A DNA stretch of 64,000 bases. It comes from an uncultured Oscillospiraceae bacterium (GTDB taxonomy: Bacteria; Bacillota; Clostridia; Oscillospirales; Oscillospiraceae). Position 1 is the stretch's first letter, and each line of letters starts with the position of its first letter. The DNA is taken from assembly GCA_934597255.1 (NCBI GenBank), contig CAKTQV010000006.1, forward strand, positions 62,001-126,000. Reading direction: 5' to 3'. Shown here in pieces: positions 17,535 to 26,389 of this stretch. The notes under the pieces are model-generated. The model saw only the letters and a program-made list of their open reading frames with translations, did not search any database and had not been told where the DNA came from. Both the position numbers and the translations under genes were made by a program.

Positions 17535-17563
17535 ATTATATATTGTACAAAAACATTTGTAAA
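17535..17563 (-). promoter_or_regulatory. Candidate promoter of the lysR gene
   Basis: Minus strand: TTTACA (17563-17558) and TATAAT (17540-17535) with a 17-bp spacer. It overlaps the divergent promoter, so one bound regulator could control both. Confidence 0.45.
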
Positions 17564-17572
17564 GCGTAATAT
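17543..17572 (+). promoter_or_regulatory. Candidate promoter of the flavoprotein-ABC operon
   Basis: TTGTAC at 17543-17548 and TAATAT at 17567-17572 with an 18-bp spacer, about 70 bp before the flavoprotein ATG. The surrounding AT-rich DNA contains several T-N11-A patterns, but no single LysR box stands out. Confidence 0.45.
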
Positions 17573-17640
17573 ATTTTTAGAAAAAGAGACGGCAGGACAG
17601 GCTGCCGTCAAAACACAAGCAAAGTAAGAGGTGATTGCTC

Positions 17641-19152
17641 ATGGACTCCTTCGTTGAAGAAAGATCCTGCGATTTTGCCGTGATCGGCAGCGGAAGCGGC
17701 ATGGTCGCGGCGGCCAGGGCGGCAATGGCCGGGAAGAAGGTCATTGTGCTTGAAAAGACGAAAACCGTCGGCGGCGGAATGCTGTTTGCCAGCACGATGC
17801 GCACGTTCGGAAGCAAGTGGCAGAAAAAGCGCGGCCTGCCGGACGTGACGGCCAAATACGCCCGGAAAGCGCTGGACGAGTGCTTCTGGAAGATCGATCC
17901 GCTGCTCGTGTCCAATATCCTGAAGGGAACGGGCGAATTCTTCGACTGGATCTGCGAGGTCTGCGATTTCCCGGAGGATATGTTCACGGTCGGGCGCTAT
18001 GTGTTCGACGATGAGGAGACGGGGCCGCTCGGCCCGCAGTGCGGCACGCAGCATAACGGTTTCGGCCGTATGGTCGTGCAGAAGCTTTACACGATGCGCG
18101 AGGAGCTTGGCTTTGAGGTGCTCACGGAGCACCGCGTCGTGGATCTGGAGCGCGAGGGCGGCCGGGTAACGGCGCTGATCGCCGACACGCCGAACGGCCG
18201 CGTGCGCGTTCGGTGCAGGGCCTGCCTTGTCGCGGCGGGAAGCTGGGTGAATAACCGTAAGTATACCGAGCGGCTGCTTCCGGGCTTTTTCGACGTGGAC
18301 ATGGGGCCGTCGGCGCATACGAATCCCGCCTATACCGGCGACGCCATTGATCTGGCGGAGAAGGCGGGGGCGTTCGTGGATTACGACAGCTTCTGCCTGC
18401 GGCTGATGGGGCCGATGTACATTGTCAAGAACCGTACCTATTCGGGCATGACGGTGAACCCGTACAGCATTTCGGTGAACCTGCTCGGCAAGCGCTACAC
18501 GAGCGAGCCGCTGATTGCGCACATGACGCAGTTTGACGGCGGCGCGGTGATCGGAGATCAGCCCAAGGGCAAGGTGTTTGCGATCTTTTCGGAGAATATC
18601 CTGCGCGCGGCGCTCGCGCTCGGCGACGTGGGGGCGGGTATCCCCGATCCCGTTCTGCGCGGACAGGCGCTGCCCGCCACCATCGAGGAGGCGCACGCCG
18701 ACATCGAGCAGGCGGCAAAAGACGGCTTGAAAAACTGCTTCCGGGCTGATACGCTTGAGGAGCTTGCGGCGCTCACGGGCATTGACGCCGAAGGCCTGGC
18801 CGAGACGGTGAGGGAATACAACGGCTATTGCCGCGACGGCTTCGATTGGGGCTTCTACAAGGAGGCGGAGAATCTGCTTCCGCTGACGGAGGGACCGTTC
18901 TACGCGGTCAGCGGCTTCATGGCGACGGACGGTGCGTTCGGCGGCATCAAGGTCAACCCCGATATGCAGGCTTACGCCAGGGACGGCGGGCTTGTGGAAG
19001 GGCTTTACTGCGTGGGCGATTTTGCCTCCGGCCGCCATGTCAGCGTCTGGGGCACCGTCAAGCGTCAGTTTATCAACGACATGAACTGGGCGCTTACCGG
19101 CAGCTATATCGTCGGCGACCGGGTGGTCCGCTATCTCGACGCCAATGCTTAA
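17641..19152 (+). CDS. FAD-dependent oxidoreductase, fumarate-reductase-like family, atypical active site
   Basis: 503 residues from ATG 17641, behind AGAGGTGA. The N-terminal dinucleotide motif is GSGSGMVAAARAA, and the C-terminal FAD segment is LVEGLYCVGDFASGRH. This is the FAD_binding_2 superfamily (fumarate reductase flavoprotein, urocanate reductase, ketosteroid dehydrogenase). Fumarate reductases carry a HHTMGG active-site segment; the matching stretch here reads MATDGAFGG. The usual GGNA turn near the C-terminus is replaced by VKRQFINDM. There is no FMN domain, no signal peptide and no tail for haem, so it is cytoplasmic and needs a separate electron donor. It is the first gene of an ABC importer operon, which suggests it acts on the imported compound. 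Confidence 0.8.
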   Translation: MDSFVEERSCDFAVIGSGSGMVAAARAAMAGKKVIVLEKTKTVGGGMLFASTMRTFGSKWQKKRGLPDVTAKYARKALDECFWKIDPLLVSNILKGTGEFFDWICEVCDFPEDMFTVGRYVFDDEETGPLGPQCGTQHNGFGRMVVQKLYTMREELGFEVLTEHRVVDLEREGGRVTALIADTPNGRVRVRCRACLVAAGSWVNNRKYTERLLPGFFDVDMGPSAHTNPAYTGDAIDLAEKAGAFVDYDSFCLRLMGPMYIVKNRTYSGMTVNPYSISVNLLGKRYTSEPLIAHMTQFDGGAVIGDQPKGKVFAIFSENILRAALALGDVGAGIPDPVLRGQALPATIEEAHADIEQAAKDGLKNCFRADTLEELAALTGIDAEGLAETVREYNGYCRDGFDWGFYKEAENLLPLTEGPFYAVSGFMATDGAFGGIKVNPDMQAYARDGGLVEGLYCVGDFASGRHVSVWGTVKRQFINDMNWALTGSYIVGDRVVRYLDANA

Positions 19153-19197
19153 AAATCAGTGCAACAAAAATTAAATGAAAAAGGAGAAGACAAGAAC

Positions 19198-20850
19198 ATG
19201 AAGAAATTAGCGCTCCTGCTTGCGCTCGTCATGCTGCTTTCGCTGGTTCTGACCGGCTGCGGCTCCTCCAAGACGACGGGCGAAACGACCAAGACCGAGA
19301 CGGAAAAGGCCACGGAGGAACCCGCGACCGCCGAGGAAACGGCCGGCGAAGCCTCCGGAGAGGCCTCCGGCGAGGCGCACGACAGCACGGTCGTGGCGGA
19401 ATCCCGCGGCGACAACACGCTGCGCGTGTTCCTGAGCGCCGAGCCGGGCAGCATCAACCCCCTGCAGACCACGACGACCGGCGACTGCAACTATGTTACG
19501 CAGTGCCTGTACGACACGCTCGTGCATTACAACGGCAAGACCGGCGAGCTTGAGCCGGGCGTTGCGACGGCCTGGGAGTGGGTGGACGACACGCACCTCA
19601 AGCTCACGCTCCGTGACGACGTTGTTGCCGCGGACGGCACGACGCTGACGGCGGACGACGTGCTTTACACCATCGATCGCGGCACGAACGGCGACGCGCA
19701 GAGCAACTGGCAGTATGTCGACGCCGCCGAGTGCAGCGCCGAGGACGAGCATACCGTCATCATCGGCCTGACCGAGACGCATCCGACCTTTGTTTCGCTG
19801 CTGGCCAATGTCATGTATGTCCCTTTGGTTGACGAATCCTCCGTGGAGACCAACGGCGGCTGGGACGCCTGCGTGCGCAGCCCGCTGTGCTCCACCGGCC
19901 CCTATCTCTTTGACGAGTGGGTCGACGGCGAGTATATCCGCCTGGTCCGCAACGACAATTACTGGGGCGACGCCGCCTACTATGACGAGATCATCTTCTC
20001 TTGGGTCTCTGACAGCACCTCCCGCGCGATGGCGGTCTCCGCCGGAGACGGCAACCTTGCCGTGGACCTCAACAGCCCGGATTACAATGCGCTTGACTCC
20101 TATGGCAACTGCGTGGGCTATGTGACGCCGGCGAGCGGTACCTACTGCCTGTTCATGAACACCACGAACGAATATCTTAGCAACGCGCAGGTGCGCGAGG
20201 CCATCAAGCTTGCCATCGACGCGCAGGCCCTGCGGGCGGTCGGCGCCTCCGGTCTCGGCGAACTGGCCGATTCCGTTCTGCCCTCCACGAGCGCCTACTA
20301 CCACGGCGACGAGAGCTATACTCACGAGACCGATATCGAGCGTGCCAGAGAGCTGCTGGCCGAGGCCGGCTATCCGAACGGCTTTGAACTGAGCTTCCCG
20401 CTGCCGTCCTTCAACCAGACCGAGGGCGAGGTCATTCAGGCCTGCCTGAGCCAGATCGGCATCACGGTCAAGCTGGACGTCATGGAGTTCTTCAGCTATC
20501 TGAGCGTGTCGGACACCGGCGCGTATGACCTCGCGTATCAGGCGACCACGCCGACCGATGCGACGATGGTCCTCGGCTACTTCGATAACCGCATGGATCT
20601 GAACCTGCGCTACGGCGGTATTGTCGGCGGCTATGACGATCTCAACAAGATCATCGACGAGTGCCGCTATTCGACGGACAACGCGGCTCTTATGCAGGGC
20701 TGGTCGGACTTCCAGAATTATATCCGCGACAACAACCTTGTCATCCCCTGCTACGAGAAGAGCTATTTCTATGCGGCGGACACGGATTATGACTTCGACA
20801 TCACCGTGGACGGCATCATCAATCTGGCTCAGCTGACTCCCGCGAACTGA
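19198..20850 (+). CDS. ABC transporter substrate-binding lipoprotein (peptide/nickel family)
   Basis: 550 residues from ATG 19198, behind AAGGAGAAG. The lipoprotein signal ends at LTGC (Cys21). An acidic, Thr/Glu-rich linker with GEASGEASGE precedes the binding domain (SBP_bac_5 type, ending near FDITVDG). It is anchored outside the membrane and delivers ligand to the two permeases downstream. It follows the flavoprotein by 45 bp and is followed by a strong hairpin. The ligand cannot be read; peptides, nickel chelates or other small organics are all used by this family. Confidence 0.92.
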   Translation: MKKLALLLALVMLLSLVLTGCGSSKTTGETTKTETEKATEEPATAEETAGEASGEASGEAHDSTVVAESRGDNTLRVFLSAEPGSINPLQTTTTGDCNYVTQCLYDTLVHYNGKTGELEPGVATAWEWVDDTHLKLTLRDDVVAADGTTLTADDVLYTIDRGTNGDAQSNWQYVDAAECSAEDEHTVIIGLTETHPTFVSLLANVMYVPLVDESSVETNGGWDACVRSPLCSTGPYLFDEWVDGEYIRLVRNDNYWGDAAYYDEIIFSWVSDSTSRAMAVSAGDGNLAVDLNSPDYNALDSYGNCVGYVTPASGTYCLFMNTTNEYLSNAQVREAIKLAIDAQALRAVGASGLGELADSVLPSTSAYYHGDESYTHETDIERARELLAEAGYPNGFELSFPLPSFNQTEGEVIQACLSQIGITVKLDVMEFFSYLSVSDTGAYDLAYQATTPTDATMVLGYFDNRMDLNLRYGGIVGGYDDLNKIIDECRYSTDNAALMQGWSDFQNYIRDNNLVIPCYEKSYFYAADTDYDFDITVDGIINLAQLTPAN

Positions 20851-20873
20851 TCGCGTCCAGAAAAAACGAAGGG

Positions 20874-20906
20874 ATCGCCGCGGCTGCTGAAGGCAGCCGC
20901 GGCGAT
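20874..20906 (+). other. Intercistronic hairpin between binding protein and permease genes
   Basis: A perfect 14-bp stem (20874-20887 with 20893-20906) has a 5-base loop and no T-run. Such hairpins often stabilise the upstream message or partly stop transcription, so that binding protein is made in excess over permease. Confidence 0.7.
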
Positions 20907-20919
20907 GGAGTGATTTATT

Positions 20920-21906
20920 ATGGAAATGCTAAAATACATCATCCGAAGGATCCTTCTGCTGATCCCGGTCGTCGTCGGCGTCATGCTGATCGTTTTTTTC
21001 TTTCAGTCGGTCTCGGGCGACGACCCCGCGCTGGCGATCCTCGGATCCGGCTCCACGATGGAGGCCCGCGAGGCCAAGCGTGAGGAGCTGGGACTCAACG
21101 ACCCTATCGTCGTGCAGTTCGGCCGCTATGTGTGGAACTTTTTCACAAAGGGCGATCTCGGCACGTCGTATGAGACCGGTCAGCCGGTCATCCGGGAGAT
21201 ACTGGCCCGCTTCCCGATCACGATAGAGATCGCGCTGATCGCGGTGTTTTTCGGCGTGCTGCTGGGCGTTCCGCTCGGAATATGGGCGGCGGTGCGGCAG
21301 AGCAGGCCGATCGACAACGTCATCGTGACGTTTTCGGTGCTGCTGGAGTCGGTGCCGAATTTCTGGCTTGCGCTGCTGCTGATCACGGCGTTCAGTCTGC
21401 AGATGCACTGGCTGCCGTCTATTTTCGACCGATCGGCCCTGGGCTGGGTCATGCCGAGCATCACGGTCATTGTCGGTTCGCTGTCGATGATCATCCGCGT
21501 TACGCGCTCAAGCATACTTGAAACGATCCGGCAGGATTATGTCCGCACGGCGCGCGCCAAAGGGCAAACGGAATTCAAGGTCATTATGCGCCATGTGCTG
21601 CGCAACTCGCTGATCCCCATCGTCAATTCCGTCGGCAATTCGCTCGGCCAGCTGCTGGGCGGCGCCTTGATCGTGGAGACGATCTTCGGCATGCCCGGCA
21701 TCGGCAAGTATACGGTCGACGCGGTGTCGGCGCGCAATTATCCGGCCGTGCTCGGAAGTGTGGTCATACTGGCCATCACGTTCACGATCATCAATCTGAT
21801 CGTGGATATCATTTATATCCTCGTCAATCCGAGTCTGCGGGTGTCCGTGCTCAAAAAGCGGATGTCCAGACGCCGGATGCGCCGGATGTTGCAGGAGGAG
21901 GCGTGA
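20920..21906 (+). CDS. ABC transporter permease (DppB/OppB-like)
   Basis: 328 residues with six predicted membrane helices. The permease loop that docks the ATPase reads RTARAKGQTEFKVIMRHVLRNSLIP, the typical EAA motif of the family. The first helix and the following GxDP-type segment (SVSGDDPALAILG) match DppB/NikB proteins. It would pair with the next gene to form the channel. The stop is one base before the next ATG. Confidence 0.93.
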   Translation: MEMLKYIIRRILLLIPVVVGVMLIVFFFQSVSGDDPALAILGSGSTMEAREAKREELGLNDPIVVQFGRYVWNFFTKGDLGTSYETGQPVIREILARFPITIEIALIAVFFGVLLGVPLGIWAAVRQSRPIDNVIVTFSVLLESVPNFWLALLLITAFSLQMHWLPSIFDRSALGWVMPSITVIVGSLSMIIRVTRSSILETIRQDYVRTARAKGQTEFKVIMRHVLRNSLIPIVNSVGNSLGQLLGGALIVETIFGMPGIGKYTVDAVSARNYPAVLGSVVILAITFTIINLIVDIIYILVNPSLRVSVLKKRMSRRRMRRMLQEEA

Positions 21907-21907
21907 C

Positions 21908-22813
21908 ATGGCCAAACGAGTCACTCCCGAAATGGAGCGTATCAACCGCAAAATCGGGCGGCGCAAATCGAAAAGGTATTCCTTCTGGGGCGATGTGTGG
22001 CATCGCCTGTGCCGCAATCCGGTGACGCTTGCCGCGATGATCCTCACGGCGGCGCTGATCCTTGTCGCGGTGTTTGCCGATGTGATCGCGCCGTATTCCT
22101 ATGAGGAGCCGGACTATCTGAATATGCTGTCGGCGCCGAGCCGCGAGCATCTGTTCGGCACGGACAATCTTGGACGCGACCTGTTCAGCCGCTGCGTCTA
22201 CGGCGCGCGGTACTCCCTGTCGCTCGGCATCATCTGTATGCTGCTGGCGCTTGTGAGCGGCGGTCTGCTTGGCCTGATCGCCTCGTATTTCGGCGGCGCG
22301 ACCGATAACATCATCATGCGCATCATGGATGTTTTCCAGGCCATACCCGGCACACTGATGGCGATCACGGTCATTGCCGCGCTCGGGAAAGGCGTGCCGC
22401 AGCTGCTGCTGGCGCTGGCGCTGAGCAGTCTTCCGATTTTCTCAAAGACGGTGCGTGCGGCGATCTTCACAGTACGCGAGAGCGAGTATATCGAGTCGAG
22501 CCGCGCTCTGGGCGCGGGCAATGCGCGCCTGATGTTCCGCCATATGCTGCCCAACGCGCTCGGACACATCATCATTTACGCGGTGGGCATGATCTCCGGA
22601 AGCATTATGCTGATCGCCACGCTGAGCTATATCGGGCTGGGCATTCAGCCGCCCACGCCGGAGTGGGGCGCGCTGCTCAACGCGGGCAAGAGCTATATTG
22701 CCAACGCGCCGAATCTTGTGTTTTATCCCGGACTGTGCATTATGATCACGGTTCTTGCGCTGAATGTGCTTGGCAACGGCCTGCGTGACGCGCTCGATCC
22801 GCGCCTGAAGTGA
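21908..22813 (+). CDS. ABC transporter permease (DppC/OppC-like)
   Basis: 301 residues. The N-terminal basic tail and first helix are followed by HLFGTDNLGRDLFSRCVYGARYSL, a hallmark of DppC/OppC. The EAA loop is present (RALGAGNARLMFRHMLPNALG). It is the second channel subunit and lies 1 bp after the first permease and 10 bp before the ATPase gene. Confidence 0.93.
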   Translation: MAKRVTPEMERINRKIGRRKSKRYSFWGDVWHRLCRNPVTLAAMILTAALILVAVFADVIAPYSYEEPDYLNMLSAPSREHLFGTDNLGRDLFSRCVYGARYSLSLGIICMLLALVSGGLLGLIASYFGGATDNIIMRIMDVFQAIPGTLMAITVIAALGKGVPQLLLALALSSLPIFSKTVRAAIFTVRESEYIESSRALGAGNARLMFRHMLPNALGHIIIYAVGMISGSIMLIATLSYIGLGIQPPTPEWGALLNAGKSYIANAPNLVFYPGLCIMITVLALNVLGNGLRDALDPRLK

Positions 22814-22823
22814 GGGGAACGCC

Positions 22824-23834
22824 ATGACAGAAATGAAAAAAACCGAGGAGCGCGCCCCGCTGCTGGACATCCGCGGTCTCGTTGTTCACTACGAGACGGA
22901 CGCGGGCGTCGTCGAGGCCGTAAACGACGTTTCGCTGACGGTGGAAAAGGGCGAGGCCGTTGCGTTGGTCGGAGAGACCGGCGCGGGAAAAACGACCATC
23001 GCCCTGTCCGCCATGAAGCTGCTGCCCATCCCGCCTGCGCATGTCGTGGACGGTTCGGTGCTTCTCGGCGGCGAGGACATCTTCCATAAATCCGAAAAGG
23101 AAATGCGCAGGATCCGCGGCAGCCGCGTCAGCATGATCTTCCAGGACCCTATGACCGCGCTCAATCCAAGTATGCGCGTGGGGGATCAGGTGGCGGAGGT
23201 CATCCGTCTGCACAAAAACTGCGGACAGGCGCAGGCGCTTCTTCTGGCGCGGGAGGCGCTTGGCATGGTCGGCATCCAGCCGAACCGCCTGCGGGATTAT
23301 CCGCATCAGTTTTCCGGCGGCATGAAGCAGCGCGTCGTCATCGCCATTGCGCTGGCCTGCGAGCCGGAGCTGCTGATCGCGGATGAGCCGACGACGGCGC
23401 TGGATGTGACGATCCAGGCGCAGGTGCTCGATCTCATCCGCGAGCTGCGCAAGCGGCTGGGCACGGCGATGCTGCTTATCACGCATGATTTCGGCGTTGT
23501 GGCGGAGATGTGCGACAAGTGCGCGATCGTTTATGCCGGCCAAATCGTCGAATCCGGCACCGTGCGCCAGATATTCAACCACTATCAGCACCCGTATACC
23601 GAGGGACTGTTTGAATCTTTGCCGCGTATGGACAAGCGCGTCGAGCGCCTCAAGCCCATCCGGGGCCTGATGGCGAATCCCATGGACCTGCCGACGCATT
23701 GCAGCTTCAGCAGCCGCTGCGCCTATTGCACCGAGGAGTGCCTGCAGGGCGATCCGCCGCTCGTTGAAGCGGAGCCGGGACACTGGGTGCGCTGCTATCA
23801 TTCCGATCAAGTGGGAGGCGCGAGCCGTGAATAA
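22824..23834 (+). CDS. ABC transporter ATP-binding protein (DppD/OppD-like)
   Basis: 336 residues. Walker A is GETGAGKTT (about 51-59), the signature is FSGGMKQR, and Walker B is LLIADEPTTALD followed by the switch His in LLITHDFG. The C-terminal oligopeptide extension has four Cys (CSFSSRCAYCTEEC), a pattern linked to an iron-sulfur cluster in some DppD proteins. It energises import with the next gene, whose start overlaps this stop by 8 bp. Confidence 0.94.
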   Translation: MTEMKKTEERAPLLDIRGLVVHYETDAGVVEAVNDVSLTVEKGEAVALVGETGAGKTTIALSAMKLLPIPPAHVVDGSVLLGGEDIFHKSEKEMRRIRGSRVSMIFQDPMTALNPSMRVGDQVAEVIRLHKNCGQAQALLLAREALGMVGIQPNRLRDYPHQFSGGMKQRVVIAIALACEPELLIADEPTTALDVTIQAQVLDLIRELRKRLGTAMLLITHDFGVVAEMCDKCAIVYAGQIVESGTVRQIFNHYQHPYTEGLFESLPRMDKRVERLKPIRGLMANPMDLPTHCSFSSRCAYCTEECLQGDPPLVEAEPGHWVRCYHSDQVGGASRE

Positions 23835-24783
23835 GCTGACCGTTACACATCTGAAAAAATACTATCCGACGACCGACGGCCTCCTGCACGCCGTGGACGA
23901 CGTTTCTCTGGATATTCCGGCTGGACAGACCGTCGGCATCGTCGGCGAGTCCGGCTGCGGAAAGTCCACGCTCGGCAAGACGATCCTGCGGCTGACGGAG
24001 CCGACGAGCGGCAGCGTCAAAATGGACGATGTGGAGATCACGGAGCTTTCTGCGCGGGAGCTCAAGCACTACCGCACGAAGATGCAGATGATCTTTCAGG
24101 ACCCGTTTTCGTCCATCGACCCGCGCATGACGGTCAGTCAGCTGATCGCCGAACCGCTGCGGATACACCGGGTTTTCAAGAAAAAATCCGACATAGCCGA
24201 GCGGGTGCGCGAGCTTATGGAGACGGTCGGGCTCGACAAGCGCTTTGAAAATTCCTATCCGCATGAGCTGGACGGCGGCCGCCGTCAGCGCATCGGCGTG
24301 GCAAAGGCGCTGGCGCTGGAGCCGGAATTTATCGTCTGCGACGAGCCGGTGTCCGCGCTGGACGTGTCCATCCAGGCGCAGATACTGAATCTTTTGCAGG
24401 ATCTGCAGCGGGACAAGCATCTGACGTATATGTTCATCACGCATGACCTATCGGTTGTGCGCCACATATCGAATACGATCTGCGTGATGTATCTGGGACA
24501 GGTCATCGAACAGTGCGGCACGGACGAGCTGTTTGAGCACACGCTGCACCCGTATTCGCAGGCGCTGCTGTCGGCCATTCCGGTCCCCAGCGTGGATGAT
24601 CGCCCGCAGCGTATCCTGCTCACGGGCGAGGTCTCCTCGCCGATCAACCCGGAAAACACCTGCCGTTTTGCCCCGCGCTGCCGCTTCTGCACCGAGGAGT
24701 GCCGCAGCCGCCCCGCGCCCGGGTTGCGCGATATGGGGAACGGCCATCTGGTGGCCTGCCACCGGGTAGAGGAAATAAACTGA
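23827..24783 (+). CDS. ABC transporter ATP-binding protein (DppF/OppF-like)
   Basis: 318 residues from GTG 23827, which overlaps the previous gene and follows GGGAGG. Walker A is GESGCGKST, and Walker B is FIVCDEPVSALD. The ABC signature is LDGGRRQR instead of LSGGQ, so the conserved Ser is Asp. I recall this variant from OppF proteins of other Clostridia, so it is probably functional. The C-terminus has the same Cys-rich extension (CRFAPRCRFCTEEC). Last gene of the operon. Confidence 0.93.
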   Translation: MNKLTVTHLKKYYPTTDGLLHAVDDVSLDIPAGQTVGIVGESGCGKSTLGKTILRLTEPTSGSVKMDDVEITELSARELKHYRTKMQMIFQDPFSSIDPRMTVSQLIAEPLRIHRVFKKKSDIAERVRELMETVGLDKRFENSYPHELDGGRRQRIGVAKALALEPEFIVCDEPVSALDVSIQAQILNLLQDLQRDKHLTYMFITHDLSVVRHISNTICVMYLGQVIEQCGTDELFEHTLHPYSQALLSAIPVPSVDDRPQRILLTGEVSSPINPENTCRFAPRCRFCTEECRSRPAPGLRDMGNGHLVACHRVEEIN

Positions 24784-24810
24784 CAAAGCTCATACGGCGA
24801 AGCATATGAG

Positions 24811-24846
24811 AAGGGACGGCCTCCGGAATTCGGGGCGGTCCCTTTC
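24811..24846 (+). terminator. Terminator of the flavoprotein-ABC operon
   Basis: An 11-bp stem with one mismatch (AAGGGAC ... GTCCCTT) is followed by a short T-rich stretch, 28 bp after the last ATPase gene. Confidence 0.65.
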
Positions 24847-24964
24847 TTCCTGCGTGCCGGGCCGGATCGTCCGGGGCAATTTTTTCGCGCAAATGTAAGC
24901 GGGCAACAGAGTTTTTCCGGACGGTGGGCTATGATAAAACAAAGACTTGAGGGAGTGATGGACC

Positions 24965-26320
24965 TTGCTTAACGATATGACGAAGGGAAAGCCCTCCGGG
25001 ATCATCCTGCGTTTTTCCATTCCGCTGGTGCTCAGCACGGCGATCCAGCAGCTGTATAATATTGCCGACAGCATGATCGTCGGCAAGCTGGACAGCGCCG
25101 CCGGCCTCGCGGCGATCGGCGCGGCCTATCCGCTGACGCTGTTTTTTATCGCCGTCGCCACCGGCGCGTCGATGGGCTGCTCGGTCATCATATCGCAGCT
25201 GTTCGGCGCCAAGCGCCTGCGGGATATGAAATCCGCCATTTATACGGCGCTGCTGTCGCTCGGCGTGCTTGGCGCGGTGCTGAGTGTGCTTGGCGTCGTT
25301 TTGAGCGGGCCGCTGATGCGGCTGACGGGCTGTGGGGCGGACACCTTCGATAATGCCAGGGCGTATCTGGCCATCTATTCCGCTGGCGTTCTGCCGATGC
25401 TGGTGTATAATGCCGCCAACGCCGTGTTCACCGGCCTTGGCAACTCCCGCGCGCCGCTGGCGTTTCTCATTTTCTCGTCGCTTCTGAACGTCGTGCTCGA
25501 TATCATTGCCGTCGGCCCGATGAAGCTGGGCGTCGTGGGTGCGGCCTGGGCGACGACGATCTCGCAGCTCGTCGCGGCGGTTTTGTCCGCGTCGGTGCTT
25601 GTGCGCCGCATCCGCGCCATCGAAACGGATGGAAAGGCCAGTCTGTTTGACCGGGTGCTGTTTGACAGCATGACGCGCATTGCTGTGCCGAGCATATGCC
25701 AGCAGGCGTGCGTGGCGCTGAGCCATACGGTGGTGCAGAGTCTGGTCAATTCCTTCGGCCAGGCGACGATGGCCGGCTACGAGGCGGCGTCGAAGATACA
25801 CAATTTCGCGTACATGAGCTTCAACACCATCGGAACGGCGCTGTCCAGCTTTGTTGCGCAGAACTACGGCGCCGGGCAGACGCGCCGCATCCGCGAGGGC
25901 TACAAGGTGTCGAGCCTGATTTGTCTGGCCGTGACCGCCTGTGTGATCCTGGTGATGCAGCTTTTTGCCGGGCCGCTGATCGGTCTGTTCGTGGATAAGG
26001 GAGAGGCCGATTACGCCGAGGTCATGCGCGTCGGGACGCTTTACCTGCGGATCATATCGCCGGACTATCTGATGATCTGCTTCGTGATAACGAGCGGCGG
26101 GCTTCTGCGCGGTCTGGGCGAGATCAATAAATTCTTTGCGGTGACGGTGCTGGACTTTGCTGTTCGCGTGGCGATGTGCTTCGTGATGACCTCGGCGCTG
26201 GGAAGCTATGTGGGGCTTTACTGGCCGTGGTATTTCGGAACGGCGGTTGATCTGGCCATCTGCCTGTACTGGTACCGGCGGATGTGCCGCCGGGGAAAGC
26301 TCTGCATCGTGGAAAATTAA
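24965..26320 (+). CDS. MATE-family multidrug/sodium efflux transporter
   Basis: 451 residues. The start is TTG 24965, placed ten bases after GAGGGA; an ATG four codons later has no properly spaced ribosome site. It has twelve predicted membrane helices in two homologous halves, each opening with the family pattern (FSIPLVLSTAIQQLYNIADSMIVG in the first). It exports cationic compounds using sodium or protons. It stands alone, with a Crp/Fnr gene 70 bp downstream behind its own promoter. The substrate is not predictable. Confidence 0.93.
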   Translation: MLNDMTKGKPSGIILRFSIPLVLSTAIQQLYNIADSMIVGKLDSAAGLAAIGAAYPLTLFFIAVATGASMGCSVIISQLFGAKRLRDMKSAIYTALLSLGVLGAVLSVLGVVLSGPLMRLTGCGADTFDNARAYLAIYSAGVLPMLVYNAANAVFTGLGNSRAPLAFLIFSSLLNVVLDIIAVGPMKLGVVGAAWATTISQLVAAVLSASVLVRRIRAIETDGKASLFDRVLFDSMTRIAVPSICQQACVALSHTVVQSLVNSFGQATMAGYEAASKIHNFAYMSFNTIGTALSSFVAQNYGAGQTRRIREGYKVSSLICLAVTACVILVMQLFAGPLIGLFVDKGEADYAEVMRVGTLYLRIISPDYLMICFVITSGGLLRGLGEINKFFAVTVLDFAVRVAMCFVMTSALGSYVGLYWPWYFGTAVDLAICLYWYRRMCRRGKLCIVEN

Positions 26321-26321
26321 G

Positions 26322-26350
26322 TTGCTTTATGCTGCCGCATCCTCTATAAT
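26322..26350 (+). promoter_or_regulatory. Promoter of the Crp/Fnr-family gene
   Basis: TTGCTT at 26322-26327 and TATAAT at 26345-26350 with a 17-bp spacer, 40 bp before the ATG. Confidence 0.68.
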
Positions 26351-26389
26351 CAAGCCGTACAGCAAACAAAGGCGGGACGGCACAGGGAT

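Noticed and set aside
24341..24400. Inactive DppF-like ATPase because of the LDGGRRQR signature
   Set aside because: The same variant occurs, as far as I recall, in OppF/DppF proteins of other Clostridia, and Walker A, Walker B and the switch His are intact.
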